This document shows positions 15,746 through 23,706 of a stretch of 64,000 nt of DNA, in pieces (position 1 is the stretch's first letter; each line of letters opens with the position of its first letter). The translations under genes were made by a program, and so were the position numbers. Where the stretch lies: assembly GCA_030041545.1 (NCBI GenBank), contig JASHNQ010000076.1, positions 1 to 64,000 on the forward strand, in the 5' to 3' direction. This stretch comes from a candidate division FCPU426 bacterium. Its GTDB lineage: Bacteria > Oederibacteriota > Muellerivitia > Muellerivitales > Muellerivitaceae. Below the pieces are notes generated by a model. That model did no database searches. It was not told where the DNA came from and saw nothing but the letters and a program-made list of their open reading frames with translations.

Positions 15746-17893
15746 CTATGTCCTCTCCCAAAACCGGGCCGCGCCCCAAGCGGTCCCCGCCACCCCAAAT
15801 AAAAGAGAGATGAAAAGGCCCAGCCGGAACGAGCCGGGCTCATACCGGAAAACCACTTGGTGCATGCCTTCCCCCGCCAGGGGCACGGCCATGAAAAGGC
15901 CGTCGGCGCGGAAAATGGCCTTTGGATTCCCATCCACCCAGGCGTGCCAGCCCGGCGAATAGCTTTCATCGAAAACCAGGAAACCCTGTTTGGCGTTTTT
16001 CACCTCAAACCGTGCCTCGCAGGGAGAAAACCGTTGAGCCTGGATGGACAGGGGGTTTTTCAAGAACCGACCGATGAAATCCGTGATCCAACCGTTGGGG
16101 GAGGGCCCAAACCCCCTCAAGATCCGGTTGGAAGGCTTGAGGCACACCGACCCTCCACCCGGGGCCCGTTCCGTGTAAACCTCGTCTTCCAGGAAGGCCT
16201 GGGGATCGAGCAGGGCCTTGAAAACCGAGGGCCGGTCCGGAAATTCCCGGATCTTTTCCGCTTCCCAGGCCGCGGGCATGGCGCCCGCGTTGCGCGTCCA
16301 GACACAGGAGTCGTAATCCTCATAAAGGTGATACTTGAAATCCAGCAGGTTCTTGGAAAAAAGGATCAGGTCCACGCCCGCCGCGTCCAGCACCCGGCCG
16401 TCATAAGGGTAGCCCCGTTCCAGGTAACGGTTTAAGTTTTGGAACCCATCGGTATAAATGGTCAGGTAGCCCCGGGCCGACCTCAAACCCCATACCACGT
16501 TGGTATTGGGCGCCAGTTGTTCCGCCGTTTCGAGGATGGCCTCCCCCATGTCGCCCCCGGGAGGTTGATAGAACCTCCCGACTTCCCTCAGGCTGGCCAG
16601 TCTCCCTTCGCCGGTCATGGCCTGGGCCTTCAAGGCCGCCTGCTTCACTTGGGGATTTTGGTAAGGGTCTTCCACGGTTTGGATCACCCGGTACGGAACC
16701 AAGAGAAGGTCGGCCACCCAAAGGGCGCCGCCCAGCCAGGCCCACATCCAAAAACGGCTTTTCCAGGGGGTGGCCGCAGCTTTCTCCTGCAGGCCGAGGG
16801 CAATGGCGGTAAAGGCGCAAAAAACGAAAAGGAAACAGGCCTTGGCGGGTTCCAAATGGTCTATCCATTTTTCGGGCAACAACCGCCAAAGGGGAAAATG
16901 GATCCCGGCGAACCAAAAAGGCAGGGCCAGGGCCGCGAACTTCCAAAAGCGGTCCTTGGAATAGGGCGAGAAGAAAGACCAAACCCAAACCCCTAAAGGC
17001 ACCAGGCCCAGGTAAAGGTTGTCGAAGATGTAGCAAGGGTAATCCCCCTGGTAGCCCGGTGTGCCGGGGAAACCCAGGATTTGGGGTTGGAACAGCGTCA
17101 GTTCATCCTTCCAACGAAGGCTGTACAGTTGGTCGCCCCAACCCTCCCGGTGCAGGAAACCCAGGAAGTCCAGGAAGGGCAGCCATTGGCAGGCGGTGAC
17201 TCCCAGGGCCGCCATGAAAGCCGAGAGGTGAAACCCTAGCGCCTTCCAATCGGGCCACCGGATCAGCAAAAACATCCCAAAGAACAACACCGTATAAAAG
17301 GTACAAAAGGGATAGCCCGCCAGGATTTGAAAAACCCAACAAAGACAGAAGATTCCACAGTTTGGAAGGGAAGGTTTTTCCAACAGTTTCAGGCTGGCCC
17401 AAAAAATCCAGGGGACCCAAGCCGCCGAAGCCAGATGGGTTGGGAACCCCCAATAAAAGGCCATCATCGCCGAACCCGCGAAACCCCAGGCGCAAAGCGT
17501 GGCGGCCAGGGATGGAACCTTCAAGGCCCTCAGCCATAGGTAAAAACCAGCCGCCGCAAGGGCTTCATGAAGCAGGGCGACGATGAAAAACCAATTCGTC
17601 AAACCGGTCAAATTCCAGAGCCAAAAGAGGGGATAAAAAACCGCCGGCTGGAAGGCCGCCAAGTGGGGCGTACCACAGGCGATATAAGGGTTCCAAAGGG
17701 GAATATGACCCTGTTGCCAGCACTGGACATTGAACCATTTTTCCGGGAACACGTACTCGATGGTGTCCATGAAGGCCGGGAAACGGCCCCACAGCCGGGC
17801 CGCCCAAAAGAGGAGAAGGCCCCCAAAACAGGCCCAAAGTCCCCAAAACACCTTTTTGTTGTTCACAAGGCCGCCTTTATTTAAAAAAGGCAT
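15746..17893 (-). CDS. YfhO-family membrane protein, copy 1
   Basis: A polytopic inner-membrane protein of about 715 residues and about 12 hydrophobic segments, followed by a soluble C-terminal part. The first loop has FMDTIEYVFPEKW and GHIPLWNPYIACGTP, and the C-terminus has GWHAWVDGNPKAIFRADG and VVFRYEPGSF, both YfhO hallmarks. YfhO proteins of Gram-positives are GT-C-type glycosyltransferases decorating teichoic acid; in a diderm the acceptor is unknown. I used the first ATG (17893); TTG 17902 and a later GTG are alternatives. It is transcribed apart from copies 2-4. Confidence 0.8.
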   Translation of the reverse strand: MPFLNKGGLVNNKKVFWGLWACFGGLLLFWAARLWGRFPAFMDTIEYVFPEKWFNVQCWQQGHIPLWNPYIACGTPHLAAFQPAVFYPLFWLWNLTGLTNWFFIVALLHEALAAAGFYLWLRALKVPSLAATLCAWGFAGSAMMAFYWGFPTHLASAAWVPWIFWASLKLLEKPSLPNCGIFCLCWVFQILAGYPFCTFYTVLFFGMFLLIRWPDWKALGFHLSAFMAALGVTACQWLPFLDFLGFLHREGWGDQLYSLRWKDELTLFQPQILGFPGTPGYQGDYPCYIFDNLYLGLVPLGVWVWSFFSPYSKDRFWKFAALALPFWFAGIHFPLWRLLPEKWIDHLEPAKACFLFVFCAFTAIALGLQEKAAATPWKSRFWMWAWLGGALWVADLLLVPYRVIQTVEDPYQNPQVKQAALKAQAMTGEGRLASLREVGRFYQPPGGDMGEAILETAEQLAPNTNVVWGLRSARGYLTIYTDGFQNLNRYLERGYPYDGRVLDAAGVDLILFSKNLLDFKYHLYEDYDSCVWTRNAGAMPAAWEAEKIREFPDRPSVFKALLDPQAFLEDEVYTERAPGGGSVCLKPSNRILRGFGPSPNGWITDFIGRFLKNPLSIQAQRFSPCEARFEVKNAKQGFLVFDESYSPGWHAWVDGNPKAIFRADGLFMAVPLAGEGMHQVVFRYEPGSFRLGLFISLLFGVAGTAWGAARFWERT

Positions 17894-18004
17894 TTTTGCC
17901 AAGCCAAAATAACCGTAATTTAAAATTCAAAATTCATAATTGCGTTTGTTGGGGATGAGTTTAGGGAATACGCGGGTTCCTGTAAACGGTTTAAAGTCAC
18001 CGCC

Positions 18005-18031
18005 TTGACAAAGGCCATTTCGCACTATAAG
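18005..18031 (+). promoter_or_regulatory. Candidate promoter of vapBC
   Basis: TTGACA (18005-18010) and TATAAG (18026-18031) match -35 and -10 hexamers with a short 15-base spacer. The -10 lies 34 bases before the antitoxin ATG at 18065. The spacer is shorter than ideal, which fits a tightly repressed promoter. Confidence 0.4.
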
Positions 18032-18064
18032 TTCTACATAGGTTTTCCCCTAGGAGGAATTCCT

Positions 18065-18313
18065 ATGACATGGCATCAGGTAAACGTGGCGTTCCCCGAA
18101 CCCCTTTATCAAAAGTTTATAAAGCTGGTCCCCGCCGGCCAACGCACGAAATTCCTGACGGAATTGGCGGAAGCGGGTCTTCAACAGTTGAAATTCCGCA
18201 AGGCGTTGCAGGAGTCCTACGGGGCTTGGTCCCATGAGGATCACCCGGAGCTTAAGAGCGGTACGGCGCCTTACCTCCGCAAGCAGCGCCGCGACCGCAA
18301 GACTTCCCGATAG
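18065..18313 (+). CDS. VapB-like antitoxin
   Basis: An 82-residue protein encoded just before a PIN toxin (9-base gap). It starts MTWHQVNVAFPEPLYQKF, a likely ribbon-helix-helix strand and helix, and ends in a very basic tail (KQRRDRKTSR). The ATG at 18065 follows TAGGAGG. I do not recognise a named subfamily; the antitoxin role rests on position, size and the DNA-binding-like N-terminus. Confidence 0.75.
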   Translation: MTWHQVNVAFPEPLYQKFIKLVPAGQRTKFLTELAEAGLQQLKFRKALQESYGAWSHEDHPELKSGTAPYLRKQRRDRKTSR

Positions 18314-18322
18314 GGTCCTTCC

Positions 18323-18712
18323 ATGTTGACTTATCTTTTCGACAGTGACGTTTTGATCGATCACCTCCGGCAGAAAACGAACCTTCAAACCTATGTGGGG
18401 GAATCGCGCCCGGCCGTCCGCTTCGCTTGTTCCACGATGACAGTCGCGGAAGTATATGCCGGCATGCGGGTAAGCGAGGAAACCCCGACAAGGCATCTCA
18501 TAGAAGGGCTTATCCACTTCCCCATCACGAGCCCCATCGCCGAAAAGGCGGCCCAACTTCAGCGGGATTACGGGAAAAAGGGAACGACCATACCTTTGGC
18601 GGATTGCCTGATCGATGCCACCGCCCTTTTGGAAAAGGCAACCCTCATCACAACGAATGCGCGGCATTATCCCATGGTGGCGGACAAGATCACCCAACCG
18701 CCTAGCCTTTGA
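18323..18712 (+). CDS. vapC: VapC-family PIN-domain toxin (RNase)
   Basis: A 129-residue PIN domain, expected to cleave tRNA or rRNA. The acidic metal-binding residues are visible: the Asp pair in YLFDSDVLIDHL (near residue 8), Glu in TVAEVYAGM (about 42), Asp in LADCLIDA (about 94-98) and a final TTNARHY motif. It follows the antitoxin by 9 bases. It is the third toxin-antitoxin pair of the window and splits the glycan region between YfhO copy 1 and the PQQ propeller. Confidence 0.92.
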   Translation: MLTYLFDSDVLIDHLRQKTNLQTYVGESRPAVRFACSTMTVAEVYAGMRVSEETPTRHLIEGLIHFPITSPIAEKAAQLQRDYGKKGTTIPLADCLIDATALLEKATLITTNARHYPMVADKITQPPSL

Positions 18713-18746
18713 ATTTAATTCTGAAAGCAACTTCTTCAGCATCCTG

Positions 18747-20369
18747 TCAGGGCATGCTCGACGCGGGGAAAAGTCCATAAACCACCAGGCTGTTGGAGGT
18801 GGGGACGTAAACCTTGCCGTTGATGATGGTGGGCGGGGTGAATTTGTTGTTGGGGCTTCCGGTCGAGTCCCGGCGTCCGGCGGCCTGGGTGGAGTTGTAA
18901 AGCTCGTGGGCCAGGTTGGTGGCGTCATAGGCCCTTAGCACGGCGGTTTTTCCCGGCTGGATGGCCCAGACGATTCCATTCCTCTTTCCGTCGGAGGAAA
19001 CGCTGGGAGTGCAGCCTGGATAAGCGAATTTTTCGGGGGTTTCGGAGGAAGCTCTTGTCCTGTAACGTCCGTGGGTAAGGTGGTAGGCCTTCAAGGGTTG
19101 GGCCACCATGCTCCAATACACGAATCCATCGAAACAGGCGGGCGTGGAAAAACATTGGTTGTTATGGAGGGCCGCGGCGTGGAACTCCTGCACCACGGCA
19201 TCGCTTCCGCCCTTCCCGTTCCGGTATCCCCCCAAATGATCCCGGTCCAACAGGTAAATTTCGCCGGTCTTGTCCCCGCCGGTCAAAAGGTGATGATGGG
19301 CGCTGCTTCCATAAGTATCGGGAAGTAGGATTTGGCCCACCGATCCCACGTCCTGGTCGTGGTCGCTGAGGTCCCCCTGGTTGGAGGGAGTGAAGTAATC
19401 CGCCACCTTCAGGAAGGACGTGCCGGTACCGGAAAGCCTCAGGATGCTGCTGCTGTAATCGTGCCCCCCTTGGTCCGCGTCAAAGGTGCCGTTCGCGGTT
19501 TCGACGTAAAGATTCCCCACCTTATCCACCGAGGGCGCGTCGCCCGAACTCCAAATGGATCCCTCGCTGCCGTCGGGCGTCACGTTGAAGACGCCCTCCT
19601 GCTGGGTGACCGCTTGGGCGTTATACCCGATCAGCCAGCCGTGGTAAGTACCCCAATTGTTGAAATCACAATGGGAGGTGAAGGCGATGTAAACGGTCCC
19701 GTTCACCAGCGCCAGTCCGCTGCGGTTTTTATACGACCGGGGATTCAAGATGTCCATGGCTCCCCCATCCCCCACGCCGGGGCTCATGGCCCCAAGGGTG
19801 CAGGGACCGCCGAATTTCTCCGCGCCGGAAGACAGCTCCAAGGCGTGCAACTCCTGGAAAAACTGGGTGCCTCTGCCTGAAACCAGTTTGGTCATGGCCA
19901 CCAGGTAAAGGGTGTTGGTGGTTAGGTCGATGACGGGCGTGTCCGTGATGCCGATCTCCGGCGCGATCTGCTTGCAGCCGCCGGCGTCCTCAACCGAAAC
20001 CGTGGTGACACCCGCCGCCGCGTCCAGGAAATTCACGTGCCAGAGGGGGGCCTGGTAAGTGTCGGCGTCAAAGGCGTAAACGCTGTCGTGCTCGGTCGCG
20101 ACAAAAATCACGTTGTGGGTTACGCCCCCGATGGAAAGATGGGGGACATAAAGGGGCTGGGTATAGACATTCCCGTCCACCCGCTGGGTGAAAAGCTTGC
20201 CGAAGGAGGCGCCGTTGATGTCCGAGGGCCTCAGGATGGTTTCATGGAGGTTCAAGCCCGTACGGTAGGGGTCATTGTGGTAGGTGAGTACGGCATCCTG
20301 GGCCCATGCCATTCGGCAGGCGACCAGGAAAAACAATAAGGGGAGACAAGGAACGTTTTTGGTTTTCAC
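18747..20369 (-). CDS. Secreted PQQ-type beta-propeller protein
   Basis: About 540 residues, with a signal peptide (NVPCLPLLFFLVACRMAWA) and blades of the PQQ-propeller kind: VIFVATEHDSVYAFDADT, NTLYLVAMT, LTGGDKTGEIYLLDRD, KVYVPTSNSLVVYGL. Whether it binds PQQ is unclear; many such proteins are structural or bind carbohydrate. I chose GTG 20369 because it gives a compact signal peptide; the frame is open to 20432, overlapping the preceding dehydrogenase gene. It is probably the last gene of the operon that starts with YfhO copy 4. Confidence 0.65.
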   Translation of the reverse strand: MKTKNVPCLPLLFFLVACRMAWAQDAVLTYHNDPYRTGLNLHETILRPSDINGASFGKLFTQRVDGNVYTQPLYVPHLSIGGVTHNVIFVATEHDSVYAFDADTYQAPLWHVNFLDAAAGVTTVSVEDAGGCKQIAPEIGITDTPVIDLTTNTLYLVAMTKLVSGRGTQFFQELHALELSSGAEKFGGPCTLGAMSPGVGDGGAMDILNPRSYKNRSGLALVNGTVYIAFTSHCDFNNWGTYHGWLIGYNAQAVTQQEGVFNVTPDGSEGSIWSSGDAPSVDKVGNLYVETANGTFDADQGGHDYSSSILRLSGTGTSFLKVADYFTPSNQGDLSDHDQDVGSVGQILLPDTYGSSAHHHLLTGGDKTGEIYLLDRDHLGGYRNGKGGSDAVVQEFHAAALHNNQCFSTPACFDGFVYWSMVAQPLKAYHLTHGRYRTRASSETPEKFAYPGCTPSVSSDGKRNGIVWAIQPGKTAVLRAYDATNLAHELYNSTQAAGRRDSTGSPNNKFTPPTIINGKVYVPTSNSLVVYGLFPASSMP

Positions 20370-20410
20370 CACAAAGAGTCTAGGGGGAGCCGTTTTCAGT
20401 GTAAATGGCT

Positions 20411-21430
20411 TTAGCCTTTTAAATTTTTCCAATCGAAAACCACGCCCATGGCCTGGGAAGGTCCTGAAAGGAGCATGGAATAAACCTTCGCCGCCTCCAG
20501 CGGATTTTCCCGGTGGGTCACCAGGTCCGATACGTTCATGCGCCCCTGGGAAAGGTAATCGTAAAAAAGCGCGGCCATTTCAGGATGGGTCCAGGGATTG
20601 AATTCCGAATAATCCGTTGGGGCCATGGAGGCGTGGATTCCCAGGATGGACAGGGAATTCGCCACCACGCGGGGCCCTAAAACTTGTTGGGAAGGGGTGG
20701 TCGTGTCCCCCAAAAGGACCAAACGGCCCAGTTTCCGTAAAAGACGGCTGGCCGGCGCCAAAACCGCCGGATGGCCGGTGATGTCAAAAACGGCGTCCAG
20801 CATCCTTCCGCCCGTAATCTCCTCCACGGGCTTGACCGCGTTACGGATGTCCGTGTTCAGCGGGTGGGTGGCGCCATGGGCTTGGGCCATTTCAAGCCGA
20901 CTAGGGATGGTGTCCATGGCGATGATCCGCCGGGCACCATGAACCCTCAAGTACTGCACCACCAGTTGTCCCAATAAACCCAACCCCACCACCCCCACGG
21001 TTTCGCCCAATTGAAGCCCAGCCCGGCGGACGCCCAACTGGGTGGTGCAAGCCAGGTTGCTCCAGGTCCCGTCCTCTTCATTGATTCCTTGGGGAAGCAT
21101 TAGCGCCGATGCAATCCCCACGATGAAATACTGGCGATGGGGAACTCCGTTGGCCCAAACCCGGTCCCCCGCCTTAAACCCCTGGACGCCTTTTCCAATT
21201 TCCAAAACACGCCCCACCATGGAATAACCGGGATGGAAGGGGTATTGGACCCACTCTTTCCAATTGGTTTCCGGGTCAAACAGTCCCCTTAGGCACCGCG
21301 TTTCCGTGCCGGTACTGACGAGGGATTTTTCCGCCGCGCAAAGCAGTTCGCCTGCGGCGGGAGACCCGACTTCCTCCTCCCAAACTTCGACCTTCTCTCT
21401 TTCCGGAAATAAGATGTTTTTGGATTTCAT
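20411..21430 (-). CDS. MDR-superfamily dehydrogenase lacking zinc ligands
   Basis: A 339-residue medium-chain dehydrogenase/reductase. The Rossmann motif GVVGLGLLGQLVVQYL lies near residue 143. The usual zinc features are missing: the catalytic-Cys region reads KSLVSTGTE and the GHE motif is GYS, as in BchC-like or bi-domain oxidoreductases that act on sugars or related compounds. ATG 21430 overlaps the stop of YfhO copy 2 as ATGA, so the two are translationally coupled. The context suggests oxidation or reduction of a glycan building block. Confidence 0.75.
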   Translation of the reverse strand: MKSKNILFPEREKVEVWEEEVGSPAAGELLCAAEKSLVSTGTETRCLRGLFDPETNWKEWVQYPFHPGYSMVGRVLEIGKGVQGFKAGDRVWANGVPHRQYFIVGIASALMLPQGINEEDGTWSNLACTTQLGVRRAGLQLGETVGVVGLGLLGQLVVQYLRVHGARRIIAMDTIPSRLEMAQAHGATHPLNTDIRNAVKPVEEITGGRMLDAVFDITGHPAVLAPASRLLRKLGRLVLLGDTTTPSQQVLGPRVVANSLSILGIHASMAPTDYSEFNPWTHPEMAALFYDYLSQGRMNVSDLVTHRENPLEAAKVYSMLLSGPSQAMGVVFDWKNLKG

Positions 21431-23706
21431 CCGTTGATCTCCCTTGGATTCCAGGTGCCTTGAAGAACCATGAAAACCCACAAACCACATACAACCAACG
21501 CGCAAAATAACCCCAACCGGAAGCTCAGCGGTTCAAAAGTAAAGGTCGCCTGGGTTTCCCCATCGTTTAAAACCACGCCACGGAAGGAATGATTGACCGT
21601 TTCGACCGCCCTGTCCTTCCCGTTCACGTCGGCCCTCCAACCCGGATAAACTGTTTCAGATGAAACAATAAGCGCCTTTCCCTTGCCCTCCGCCGTAATC
21701 CTCAATTGATTGGGGCTTGAGCCCTGGCTTTTCACCGATCGTCTCTCATAGCGGCCTTGAAGGGAAGCGTCCTCCACGAAACAGGCTTCGGAATAATCCA
21801 TATGATTCCGGGCCGCCCTGGCAAAATCAGCATCCAAAGCAGGACCTTCGGGAACCGCTTTCTTAACCGAAAACCATCTTGGCATCGGTGTCGTATTTTC
21901 GGTGATTTCAACCAAAGTTCCGCCCGAATTCACCTTCGTAAAATCCTCGAATTCGTTTCTTCCAAAAACATAGCGGATTCCCAAGTAGTCCAGTACTTCC
22001 CGGGAATGCCCTAGGGAGTACCGGAAGGCGTTGAAAGTCCATTCAAAGGAATTTTTCAACTGAAGGGTGTTGTACATCGGCGCTTCTTCTCTTCCGAAAG
22101 CCAGGGGCCAGTTGGGATACATCTTTTCCTTGGCCGCCTCGTAAGCTTGTTCCATAGTATCACCTTGGAGGATGACGGCTTCCTGGAGAAGAGGAGGGGT
22201 GAAGAAAATCCGGCCCGGCTTGGTGAGCAATGCCAAGGTTGAGGGCGGGATTTCGTAATAAGACCTGTCTAACAGGATGTTAAGGCTGGATGCCGCCGAA
22301 CCCAAGGAGAAAACAACGGCAAGGGCCAGAGCGCCCCACCGAAGCCCTGGGTGTCGCACCGCCGAAGCCAACACCGCCAAGGCCAAGGAACCTATGAAAG
22401 CAGCGAAAGGCATGGGCGCATGCGTGAAATATGAGGTGAGAAACGACGCAAAGAACACACCCACAACGATGCCCGCCCAAAGCAGCGTGTTTTTCGCGTC
22501 CGGGTTCTTAACCGTGAAATCCCGCAACGGTTCCATGGACATCCACGCCATCCAAAAGATCACCAGGGCGAGCCAATAACCCGAATGAATGACAAGGGAA
22601 TAGCCGGGGAAAAAACTCCGCAATAAGGTACTCAAACCCAAGACCCCCAGGCTCAACACCAGGAGAAGGGGCAGAAGTCCCCATGGCGTTTTACGGTAAG
22701 CCAGCCGTAACGCGCCCCATATCAAAAGGCAAAGGGTCGGAAGTCCTACAAAGTAAGTGGAAACCCAATAGTGGGGGCCGTGATAGCCGGACATCAGGGG
22801 ATGCCCTTGGTCAAAGGGGCTCAATAACGTGGCGAAATCCAGCCAACCTAAATCCTGGAAACGGCTGGCCCCATTCTCATAATTACTCAGCTTGAAAAGT
22901 TCGGCGAAAGACAGGCCCCATACTAGGTTGTAAAAGATGGCGATAAAGCCGGCGGCAAAAACCTTCTCCAACAAAACCACATGACTAAATCCCCCCCAGC
23001 CCCCCTTTTTCAAAGGGGGTTTATTCCTATTTCGATTGCTCCCCACTTTGAAAAAGGGGGGCTGGGGGGGATTTGTGGTAATCCTCCAAAGCAAATGCAT
23101 TCCCACCGCCAAGGTTGTCAGATAGGTCAACACGGGATAGCCCGCCGCCAGCTGCATGGCCCAGGCGATGGATAAAAAGAGGAAGCCGCTCTTTTCCCCC
23201 CGGCAAACTTTTTCCACCGTGAAAAAAATCCAGGGGATCCAACTGATCGTCATCAAAGCCACCGGCGTCCAGGAGGAACAAACCACGTGGAGGGAGAATC
23301 CAAAGACGAAACTTCCCAAAAATGAGGCCCTGGCTGAAAAACCCTGGTGTCGGGCGAAAACCCAAAAGCCCAGCAAGGCCCAGAAATGGTGGAGGATGGT
23401 GAGGGCCGCGAAGGCGGCCAACGGCGGAAACAGGAGATAAAAGATGGGTACCGGTGGATAGGCGTAAGCCATTTGGGGGTCGGCGAAATAGGGGGTACCG
23501 AATTGGGCGTCCGGGTTCCATAGCGGTATCCACCCCTGCTTCAGCGCTTCCCCGCCCCATTTCCAAAGGGGGTAAAAAAACCGGGAAGCGTCCACGAAGA
23601 CGAAAATGGAATGGCCGAAGATCACCTTCCAATAAAACAGGACAACCAGCAAAGCCAAGGCCAAAGGGCCGAGAACATTTGGGGAAAATTCTCTTACCTT
23701 CCTCAT
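21427..23706 (-). CDS. YfhO-family membrane protein, copy 2, with repeat insert
   Basis: A 759-residue polytopic membrane protein. The first periplasmic loop has FVDASRFFYPLW and GWIPLWNPDAQFGTP; the C-terminus has YPGWRADVNGKDRAVETV and ATFTFEPLSFRLG. Likely role: sugar transfer at the periplasmic face from a lipid carrier. Odd: residues about 211-240, between two membrane segments, are encoded by a palindromic repeat (22987-23074) and read NPPQPPFFKV ... KPPLKKGGWGGF. It overlaps the ligase gene upstream (ATGA at 23706) and the dehydrogenase downstream, so it sits in a tightly packed operon. Confidence 0.8.
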   Translation of the reverse strand: MRKVREFSPNVLGPLALALLVVLFYWKVIFGHSIFVFVDASRFFYPLWKWGGEALKQGWIPLWNPDAQFGTPYFADPQMAYAYPPVPIFYLLFPPLAAFAALTILHHFWALLGFWVFARHQGFSARASFLGSFVFGFSLHVVCSSWTPVALMTISWIPWIFFTVEKVCRGEKSGFLFLSIAWAMQLAAGYPVLTYLTTLAVGMHLLWRITTNPPQPPFFKVGSNRNRNKPPLKKGGWGGFSHVVLLEKVFAAGFIAIFYNLVWGLSFAELFKLSNYENGASRFQDLGWLDFATLLSPFDQGHPLMSGYHGPHYWVSTYFVGLPTLCLLIWGALRLAYRKTPWGLLPLLLVLSLGVLGLSTLLRSFFPGYSLVIHSGYWLALVIFWMAWMSMEPLRDFTVKNPDAKNTLLWAGIVVGVFFASFLTSYFTHAPMPFAAFIGSLALAVLASAVRHPGLRWGALALAVVFSLGSAASSLNILLDRSYYEIPPSTLALLTKPGRIFFTPPLLQEAVILQGDTMEQAYEAAKEKMYPNWPLAFGREEAPMYNTLQLKNSFEWTFNAFRYSLGHSREVLDYLGIRYVFGRNEFEDFTKVNSGGTLVEITENTTPMPRWFSVKKAVPEGPALDADFARAARNHMDYSEACFVEDASLQGRYERRSVKSQGSSPNQLRITAEGKGKALIVSSETVYPGWRADVNGKDRAVETVNHSFRGVVLNDGETQATFTFEPLSFRLGLFCALVVCGLWVFMVLQGTWNPREING
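22987..23074. repeat. Palindromic repeat inserted in YfhO copy 2
   Basis: A 29-base arm (22987-23015) is repeated exactly in inverted orientation at 23046-23074, with a 30-base spacer. The arm is a C7-AG-C6-T5 run flanked by AAAT and CAAAG. This C-run/T-run palindrome belongs to a type widely scattered in bacterial genomes, usually between genes. Here it is in frame and adds about 30 residues. Confidence 0.85.
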
